Assembly (NCBI GenBank): GCA_021234155.1
Contig: JAJEKV010000049.1
Location: 2,385,487-2,449,486, forward strand
Reading direction: 5' to 3'
Source: Isoetes taiwanensis
Lineage: Eukaryota > Streptophyta > Lycopodiopsida > Isoetales > Isoetaceae
DNA length: 64,000 bases
The translations under genes and the position numbers were made by a program. This document shows, one piece after another, positions 56,371 to 64,000 of the stretch; the stretch's first letter is position 1, and every line of letters begins with the position of its first letter. Under the pieces are notes generated by a model, which was not told the origin of the DNA, did no database searches, and saw only the letters and a list, made by a program, of their open reading frames with translations.

Positions 56371-58410
56371 GACATAGAAAAGAAAGCCAATTTTACAGCT
56401 TAGACCCATTTTGCTGCCTTCTCATTATAGCAGAAAAATGATGAACTTTTATACCCCAATCTGCCCTGCTCTGAGCTACACAAAATCCAAAAAGGGCCAA
56501 ATGCATTACAAATGAAGACTAAGAAGCAGAGGAAAGCTATGGCCGGAACTGGGGCGGAAGTAGAAAGAAGCTATGGCCAGATTGCTTGCAGTTGGCCAAT
56601 AATTAACAGAGGAGCTCGACCATACTACATGCCATTAAAACTTGCCACGTCTCAAACACAAAGCACAAAAATTGACGTCATGGTCTTTTTTAGTCTTTAG
56701 CTTCCATCTCCAGTGTCACTACGAGAGCTGTTAAAAAAATATTACATCTCAAACAAACAATATGCTAACGCATCAAGGGGTTGCCCGTTGGCGTTGGACC
56801 CTTTGGGATCTTGGGGATGACAACAATGTTCCTATTCTTCAACTTCAACTTGCTTTAATCATATTGAAATAAGGTTTGCATGGTTAGAGGAGCATGTGTA
56901 AGGCAATAATCATAAACACCTAGTAGGGCTCACAATATGGAATAAGCAACGAGCATATCTACAGCCTGTAGACTTGTTATAAATACATGTTGATGGACAT
57001 TTTGCTCTCTTGGAGCGTCTCCACGTGATAGGTACAAGGGCATAAAGCACCATTGCTAACATTGATATAGATCTTGAAATTTGTGGAGTAAAAAACATGT
57101 ATCAATAATGGGATTTGAATCGTTAATGGGTTTTCTATCATAGTAGCAGTAGCGCATTTTATGGGGTTCGAACCCATTGTAACCTAGTAGTGAAGGTGGC
57201 TACATATGGTGCGAGGAACAAATTAAAATAACGCAATACCTGTAGCTTGCAATTGGCTCTGCTTTGGTCGCCATCGTTCTATGCCTTAGCTTCGTATAAG
57301 AACAAGAAATCTTCCTCTTCGTCCAGGAAAAAACAACACCCTAACTTTGGGTCCGGATGGACGTACGTTCACGCTTTGCTAAAGAAGGGCTGTTGACTTT
57401 GAAAAAAAAAAAAAAGAACAATCAAAACCACATTACGCCATTAAAAGCTACTCCACAGGGACTTTTGTGGGCCTTATGATTTGGACAAAAGGATTGATTT
57501 CTGTGTAATGGCATGGTTTTTGTAGAATGGTAATTTTAAAAGTTTACAAAGGTTGTGGTTTGTAAAGGATCTAAGTTTGGTTAGCACGGGAAAGTAACTC
57601 GAATTGTAGGAACAAATTTGTAACTCACACACATCATCTGTTTGCTGTCACTTGAACATTTCTCTTGGGAATCCTTCGTACCCCTGGCACTTATAAATAC
57701 TTGGTATGGAAAAATATCCCATAAACACAGAGCAACTTTTTATTGTTTTCACTTCTTTAGATTTTGTCAAGCTTATTCCATACTATTGTTTGACTTCCAG
57801 GATTAGGCTCTAATTGGCATCATACAACCTTCTTAATCAAGGACTTAATAGAATTTTCTTAGACTTACATGGTACATGAACCACACTAGTTTGTTTCTCA
57901 CTGATTCACCAAGATTTTGTTGGGCTATTGAAGCTTGTGGTCTATAGTTCTCAGTGCTGCTTATTTTTATCTGAAATTGTTCTGCTTTTGGGCACTATCA
58001 GGATCTGATAATAGTCAAGAAAATCTTTTATAGTACTCTTCTTGGTGGAAAAGATGTTGGCAGTCTCTAGCAGAGATAGACAATAAGAATTTTGGATATA
58101 TGATTAACTAGAAGCAAGATGTATGGAATGCGTAAAGTTGTAAAGGGCTGCCTATAGTACCTACCTTGGCAAGACAATGAACATGTCAAATTCATAAGAG
58201 TGGAGACAATGTCAAGGGTCTTTGCCAACTTCTATGCATGTTCACATGTTTCAACTGTATTCAGGCACCAACACTCATATTTGCACCATATTATAGTGCA
58301 TTTCCGGGTTTAGGTTACATTTTTACAACTTGGCCTCTATTACAAAATCTTTAGAGTATTAGTTCTCTATGCCTTGATTTTTCTTTTCATTCTCCAGAAG
58401 TCTTTCTAGT
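56371..58410. other. No gene seen; tRNA-like B box near 57170
   Basis: No supported coding frame. At 57159-57178 TGGGGTTCGAACCCA forms a T-arm-like stem with a Pol III B box on both strands; the minus strand has CCACCTTCACTACTAGGTTACAA just upstream. This may be another SINE relic. A poly-A run lies at 57400-57415. Confidence 0.4.
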
Positions 58411-60437
58411 AGCGCATTAGGTCTTGAGGAAGATGTTGCCCCCAAAGGGCAACATGCTAATTGTGGTCTATGCATTCAAGCTAGGTTAAGTCATTTTGGA
58501 AGACTAGGTCAAAGTTTGGAAGAGCTTGGTAGTCAACATTGATGTGGAGGTCAAAGAATGCTTACCTTCTAGGTCAACAAGTGCTCGAGTTAAAAGTTCA
58601 CAAGAGGTATTTTATTTGGGGGCAAATGCTTAATCAAGAATATACTCTAGAAGAATCTGGGTTATGAAGTTTGGAAGAAGACATCTTTTGAAGTTTGGAA
58701 GTCAAAAGTTTGGAAGATTCCTGTATACATGGCACCAAATCCTAGCTCTCTCCTTCTTTCCCACCTCTATATTCATGTCTCATTCCCATTTGCCTTTATT
58801 TGACCATTGTGCCCACTTCTTTACTATACTTGCCAAGTTTGCTTATCTCAGATATTTCTCTAGCTATATTTTCCTTTTCCTTTCATAATACTACCATTAG
58901 ATATTTTTTCTATTATTACCTATGCACATCCTCTTGAGTTTCCATTATTCTAGCCTCTCTCACTCCATATTTCTTCACCTTCATGACCATCATTTGTTTT
59001 CTTCTTCCTACCTCTTACCCTATGGGAACCATTACCTAGGGATTTGTGCCCACCTACTATAGCTCCAAATCAGCTCCAAAATCGAAGGATCACATAGCTA
59101 CATTCCCTATGGTCCAAAACTTGCTAGATTTCTATAATACATTTATAATACCCCTAAAAAAACCATGGCCAAACTTCCTAAAGTTCCAAAATACAGGCAT
59201 ATTCGAGCATATACGCACAAAAATACGCGAACCGTATCGCGAGTTTTTGCAACAAATATGGCCTCTAACTCTAGAAATCAGGAATCAGCTTAAATCTCGC
59301 CGGAATTGGATCCTTAAGCTCTGTGACATGTCTATTATTGGATTCCTTCATCTAAGCAACACATTAACCCTAAAAATATGGTCTATGATCCCGGGAATCT
59401 TAAAATCAAACCTATATACAGGAACAAACGTACACAGACAATTTTCGAAGGCCTAGAAGCGCTCAAATCCGACATTGACCAATGCTAAGCATGATCTGAA
59501 GGATTCTTGAAGATCCTGAGTACTCCTCGATCAAATTTGCAAAGATTTGGTTGATATTACCTCCTAAAATTATTTTATGACATGTGATTGATATTCTCCA
59601 GCCTTTGAAGTGTTGAAACACTATTATTCATTACTATTGTGATCTATATGTCTCCACATCAATGAAATTTTATTGCCAAGTTGAAGAAGTTGTCTCTGAT
59701 ATGATTCTTAACAATTTTGTCCCTCAAAAAATCCTACAGTAAATTCCCCTATGCTTCTAACTATTTTTGGTCCAGTTGCCATCACTTGGTGAGATATCTG
59801 AGACCTATATGCTTTGAGAAAATAAAAAATATCATCCACAACTCGTTAGAAAATCTTGCATTCTGTTTTGACTGTTCTTGACTGTATTTTGCCAAATTTG
59901 AGTACAAAAATACCTCTGAGCATCCAAATGAAGATTTGATCTCATGTCTCCATTCTTTACCCCCCTTTGACACATTGGCTTTGAAAATTCTCAAAAAAGT
60001 GGTCAGAAACTCCAGATCCTTTTTTCTGATCACTGTTTTCCAGTTTGACCTTTATTGACCAAAATTTGACCCCACTTTAAGCTTGAATATCTTTCAGGAT
60101 TATGATCTGACTTGGTCAAGGACTACACCATTGGATTCATACAACTTTTTTGTGTAGGTCTAAAGCAGTTGACCCAAAGACTCAATCCACTATCGACTGT
60201 TGTTCCAATTTGAGTCAAGGTCCTATTTTCTAGAAATGGGAAAGGTATGAAACTCTGAGTTTTTGGATTCTTGACTTGATTTATCTTGCAAAGACTGATC
60301 ACCTTAAGTGATCTGGAGGTCCTAACCCCAACTTGGGTACCAACTCAAGTTGGCTCATTGTGGTTGACCTTTGAAGCCAGGTTGAGGGTCAACATTTTGG
60401 AGGTCCTACCGAGATTCTACCTGGATTTCGAGAACTC
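58410..60437 (+). other. Probable LTR and leader of the 60-kb Ty3 element
   Basis: Lies directly upstream of gag. A palindrome TGTTGCCC..GGGCAACA at 58433-58452 resembles the start of some plant LTRs, but no second LTR is inside the window and no standard primer site was found, so limits are not set. The 136-codon frame at 59046-59456 has no recognisable domain. Confidence 0.3.
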
Positions 60438-61540
60438 ATGGCTCCAAAACAGAAATTTCCAGCAGAACAAGAACCACTAGAAGATCAGAAAGCATCAGAA
60501 CACTGCAGAGATAGGCCTCTCCCCTCAAGTTTTTCAACTGGATTACTCCAGAGCCTGCCTTATCAGTTTGAGTTGAATGTTCCTATTCCATTGCCTACTT
60601 TTGGCTCCAGCATGAGTGCTAATACTTTTTTGAAAACTTTTGAAGATTACTACAGGGATTATAGTTTTAAAAAGGGGTGTAAGTTTTCACAGTTTGAGAA
60701 GTGCTTTAAGGAGGAGAGTGAAGCTGGTGTTTGGCTGACCTATGAGAAACTTATGGGAACCACTTCCTGGGATGACCTTATTCTTATTCTTATTCTTATT
60801 CTTATTCTTATTCTTATTCTTATTCTTATTCTTATTCTTATTCTTATTCTTATTCTTATTCTTATTCTTATTCTTATTCTTATTCTTATTCTTATTCTTA
60901 TTCTTATTCTTATTCTTGTCACCAAATTTTTAGACAGGTTTGGAAAACTTGCTGCTCCCAAGGATCTTGTTAATGAATAGCAAAATTTCTCTATTTATGC
61001 AGGTGAAAGTGTTAGTCAATACAAGGAGAGGTTCAGCACCTTCATGAATAGATGCCAGAAATGCCAAGTCACCATCCCGACGCTCTTTTTAGTGTCCTCT
61101 TTTATTAAAGGCCTATCTTCTAGACCAGAAGTTCAAAGAAAACTTATCAAGATTCAAGCTGCTGAAGGTTTTGATTCTATCTACAAGGTCTTTGCCAAAA
61201 CAACTGAGTTGACTAAGATGCTTTCTATCTTACCAGAAAAACACAATGGCTTTCACCATGATCCCTTCTACCCTGATGCTATTGATGGTCCTTATGAACC
61301 TCACCATTCTGTTCCCATCTATGTTGTGCATAAAGATAAGAAAAAGGCCAAAGATGAAGAAGCTGACGATCAAATTTTAGAAGTTAAAGCAGAGTTGACA
61401 AAGGTAACTGAAGCTCTAGCAGAAGTGACCAAACAACTTGTGGAGCTCAAAAGAAGCAGGGCAGGTAAAACCTATCCTGAATGTATCCATTGCAACTTCA
61501 TATCCAGCTTACATCTGCTATTGGCAAGTGTGCCCTAAAT
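60438..61540 (+). pseudogene. Ty3 gag with microsatellite insertion
   Basis: The ATG at 60438 opens MAPKQKFPAEQEPLEDQKAS, followed by a capsid-like region (NTFLKTFEDYYRDY, FEKCFKEESEAGVWLTYEKL). At 60778 the frame enters a TTATTC repeat that encodes alternating Ile and Leu for about 47 codons, then resumes TKFLDRFGKLAAPKDLVNE. A TAG at 60978-60980 follows, and the same frame continues with NFSIYAGESVSQYKERFSTF and SSFIKGLSSRPEVQRKLIKI, typical of the retrotransposon gag capsid (SV..Y..RF). It ends with a Lys/Glu-rich part and ECIHC, perhaps a broken zinc knuckle. Gag would form the virus-like particle. The repeat and the stop make this copy defective. Confidence 0.75.
60778..60917. repeat. 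Hexanucleotide microsatellite (TTATTC)n
   Basis: About 23 uninterrupted copies of TTATTC inside the gag frame. Because the unit is six bases, it keeps the reading frame on both strands, giving Ile-Leu on the plus and Arg-Ile on the minus strand. Confidence 0.98.
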
Positions 61541-61679
61541 ACAAAAGGAGGCCAACATTACCACCAGCCTCTGTTACAGAAGTTCCTTCTCAAGAAATAG
61601 CCCCACCTCCCCAACAGAAGTATGGTAAGAAAGATCAAGACCTTGATGAATTAGATGCTTTGCTAAAAAATTCTAAAGT

Positions 61680-63053
61680 GTAGAATTATTTACTTTATTA
61701 AAGATTGCACCCAGTTATAGGAAAAAATTATTGCAACAAACCACCTCTAGTGAGGCAGTGGCTTGTGTAAGTTTTGCAGATGCTACTAATCTCATTTTGG
61801 CTCAAAATGAGGAAGATCCAGGTGCATTTATGTGTTCAGCTACTCTAGGAGGATACTCTTTTTCCAATGTGTTGCTGGATGGTGGATCACCCCTAAATAT
61901 CATGCCTTATCATGTTATGAAAAAATGTGGACTCGAGATAGATAAAAGATCATCTGTTTTGTTAAAATCCTTTTCTAATGCTAAAATAGCACCAGTTGGT
62001 ATTGTGACCAAAGTTCCTGTCAACACTGAAGGTATTGTTGTAGCTGCCAATTTTGTTGTTGTTGCTTTTGAGGATTTGGGAGAAGATACATATATATATG
62101 ATCTCTTGCTGGGAAGAAGATGGATGGCTACAGTTGATGTTAGGCCAGTCTGGTCTCAAGGGAGATGTACCATTTCAAATGGTTCCCAGGTGGCTACAAT
62201 CTACAACCAGGATGGCTCCTATGGCTCCAAGGAAGAGGTACATTTCATTAAAGAACTGCTGATAGAGGAGCCTTTAGGATCTTATAGTTTAGCAACCCCC
62301 AGAACAAAGAAAAGTGATTTGATTCCCTTGGTTAGGGAATGTGCACTACCTTTTGAGAATGGTAAGGAAGGATGTCTATGGTTTGATGGAGGGATTTCAA
62401 AGAAACTAAATATAGCTTCATCTGCAGCTATATTAAAGGATACTTCCAATAAACTTTTGGCCAAAGTAGGAAGAATCTTTCCCCAAATAACTTCCAATGT
62501 AGCAGAGTATAAAGCTTTGATTGCAGGTCTCCAAGAAGCTAAGGCTATGGACATTTCAGTCATACACATTTATGGAGATTCTCAATTGGTTTGCAGACAG
62601 ATTAGTGGTGAATATCAGACCAAGAATGCTGATATGGAGTCTCTAAGAAATCAGGTAATGGGAATGCTTGCTCATTTTACTTCTTGGAAAATTACTCATG
62701 TCCCAAGGGAGCAGAATTGGGAAGCTGATGCTTTGTGCAGAGATACCTTAATGACATATTTATCTGAAGGAGCTATACCAGAGGAAGATCTTGATGGAGA
62801 CGAGGCTAAGGAATTGTGCCCCATATTAGTCATAAATGCATCACAAGAGAAAGCAACTAATGAAGTCATTATCAACAAACATGGCCAGCAAACCTCTTTG
62901 ATACACAAAACAAGGAAGAGATCACCAAATTCTTTGAAGAAAGAAGTGATGTGTTTGCTTGGGATTACTCTGAGCTCATTGGTATTAAAGAAGAGGTATG
63001 TCAATTTGAGATCAAAATCAAAGAAGGGTGTAAACCTGTTTTTCAAAAGTTAA
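61680..63053 (+). CDS. Ty3 protease plus RNase H (before RT)
   Basis: A 440-codon frame from 61731 (no stop back to 61683). The first 130 residues form an aspartic protease: NVLLDGGSPLNIMPYHV carries the catalytic Asp in a DGGS form common in the plant Tat group, and YDLLLGRRWM is the flap-distal motif. Residues about 215-345 form an RNase H with all acidic residues in place: Asp in LWFDGGIS, Glu in NVAEYKALIAGL, Asp in IYGDSQLVCRQ and Asp in NWEADAL. Tat elements are known to have gained a second, archaeal-type RNase H, usually placed after the RT-RNase H; here it lies before RT. The last 60 residues are out of frame: RT continues in the next frame from about 62880. Confidence 0.88.
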   Translation, partial: VELFTLLKIAPSYRKKLLQQTTSSEAVACVSFADATNLILAQNEEDPGAFMCSATLGGYSFSNVLLDGGSPLNIMPYHVMKKCGLEIDKRSSVLLKSFSNAKIAPVGIVTKVPVNTEGIVVAANFVVVAFEDLGEDTYIYDLLLGRRWMATVDVRPVWSQGRCTISNGSQVATIYNQDGSYGSKEEVHFIKELLIEEPLGSYSLATPRTKKSDLIPLVRECALPFENGKEGCLWFDGGISKKLNIASSAAILKDTSNKLLAKVGRIFPQITSNVAEYKALIAGLQEAKAMDISVIHIYGDSQLVCRQISGEYQTKNADMESLRNQVMGMLAHFTSWKITHVPREQNWEADALCRDTLMTYLSEGAIPEEDLDGDEAKELCPILVINASQEKATNEVIINKHGQQTSLIHKTRKRSPNSLKKEVMCLLGITLSSLVLKKRYVNLRSKSKKGVNLFFKS

Positions 63054-64000
63054 GAAGGATGAATGCTTCACTTTTAGATTTAATTAAAGATGAATTGCAT
63101 AAGATGTTGGATGCAGGTGTTATTGTGGAAATTATTAATCCTGAATGGGTGTCATGCATTGTTCCAGTGGAAAAGAAGAATGGTGCTTTGAGAATCTGCA
63201 TAGATTATCGAGACCTAAACAAAGCTACCATAAAAGATTGTTATCCTTTGCCTTTTGTAGAAGAAATCCTGTATGCTATTGCATGGAAAGACATGTATTC
63301 ATTTCTAGATGGTTTTTCAGGGTTTAATCAGATCAACATCAAAGAGGAGGATCAGCCAAAGACTTCATTTATCACTCCCTGGGGCACATATGCTATGAAA
63401 AGAATGCCATTTGGTTTAATGAATGCCCCAGCTACCTTCCAAAGGGCAATGTATGTTATTTTCAAATCAATGTCTGCTGAAGAGTTCAGGGTGTATCTAG
63501 ATGATCTTTGTCTAGGCTCTCATCCTACTAATCATGTGGAATTACTTGCAAAGATTTGTTCTCTATGCAGGAGTTCGGGAGTTAATCTAAATCCAAAGAA
63601 ATGCATCTTTTTTGCATCAAAAGGACAACTCTTAGGACATGAAATATCCAACCAAGGTATTCAAGTTGCTCAAGATAAGATTGAAGCCCTCAAAAAGCTA
63701 GCACCTCCTAAGAATCTAATGCAGGAGTTTTATTGGTATGACAAGTTTCCTTAGGATGTATATTCCAAATTTTGCTCATATTTTGAGTCCCATTTCTAAG
63801 TTGACAAGGGTAGGCAAGTTTTCTAAGTCTGAAAGCAAACATATACCTATCACATGGACTTCAGAGTGCCAAGAGGCTTTTGACTTCCTCATTTTATCCA
63901 TATATGAAGCCACACTTTTGAAGAAACCAGATTTGAACATGCCATTTGAAGTTTACATCACTATTACTAAAAAGGCCATAGGTTTAGCCATTTTGCAGGA
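62880..64000 (+). pseudogene. Ty3 reverse transcriptase, continues past window
   Basis: The frame entered near 62880 reads ITKFFEERSDVFAWDYSEL, then KLRRMNASLLDLIKDELHKM, RICIDYRDLNKATIKDCYPL, MPFGLMNAPATFQRAM and catalytic VYLDDLCLGSHPTNHVELL, so finger and palm motifs are complete. It stops at 63754. A one-base shift near 63735 continues with YIPNFAHILSPISKLTRVGK (the connection region) and KKPDLNMPFEVYITITKKAI, where the usual RNase H start TDAS is replaced by ITIT. So the standard RNase H appears to have lost its first catalytic Asp. RT, connection and the RNase H start fit Ty3. Integrase would lie to the right of the window. Confidence 0.9.

Noticed and set aside
57159-57178. Possible tRNA or SINE from TGGGGTTCGAACCCA
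   Set aside because: A T-arm palindrome alone is not enough; no A box at the right distance could be confirmed.
58664-59456. Frames of 74 and 136 codons before gag of the 60-kb element
   Set aside because: No motif; probably within an LTR or leader.
60740-60961. Arg-Ile repeat protein on the minus strand
   Set aside because: It is only the antisense reading of the hexanucleotide microsatellite within gag.

Overview
This window looks like nuclear DNA of a land plant. It carries one intact-looking intron-containing plant gene (a subgroup IVc basic helix-loop-helix factor), a pentatricopeptide-repeat fragment and a remorin-like remnant. The rest is a dense, nested layer of plant-type transposons: Ty3 elements primed by initiator-Met tRNA, LINEs and hAT-like ends. 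Gene density is very low. No rRNA, CRISPR, operon or bacterial signal was seen. The exact lineage cannot be fixed from sequence alone.

Layout. 0-8 kb: gene debris (PPR fragment, a charged ORF, a LINE 3' end) and a decayed kinase-like gene on the minus strand at 5.4-6.9 kb. 7.9-8.4 kb: hAT-like terminus with a palindrome array. 8.4-13.6 kb: decayed minus-strand chromovirus with its 3' LTR. 13.6-17.3 kb: an unrecognised plus-strand block with a RING-like ORF and a cluster of long foldbacks. 17.3-27.4 kb: a complete minus-strand LTR element with a perfect 5-bp target duplication, PBS and PPT but no recognisable pol. 27.4-29.4 kb: BED-finger transposase-like ORF and a second hAT-like terminus. 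30.5-33.6 kb: LINE remains. 35.0-37.2 kb: the bHLH gene. 39.4-41.4 kb: foldbacks, a tandem duplication and a SINE-like tRNA relic. 43.0-47.7 kb: an old LTR into which a related plus-strand LTR element has inserted; this element carries a histone H3-like fusion gene. 48.1-53.7 kb: two 5'-truncated LINEs. 55.3-56.4 kb: remorin-like remnant. 60.4-64.0 kb: plus-strand Ty3 element running off the window, with an RNase H placed before its reverse transcriptase.

Most notable. The LTR family shared by the three elements at 8.4, 17.3 and 43.8 kb has two unusual traits. First, the leader after the tRNA primer site holds about 62-75-nt palindromes repeated every 210-223 bp, with arm changes that compensate one another. 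Second, one copy carries, between two of these palindromes, a gene whose start resembles the histone H3 tail (MACTKQ) and whose end is a nearly complete H3 histone fold. An acidic and a lysine-rich region lie in between, and the segment has its own TATA box and AATAAA signal. I know of no described retrotransposon that carries an H3-fold protein, so this is the best candidate here for an undescribed system. The present copy is broken by a duplication, stops and a frameshift.
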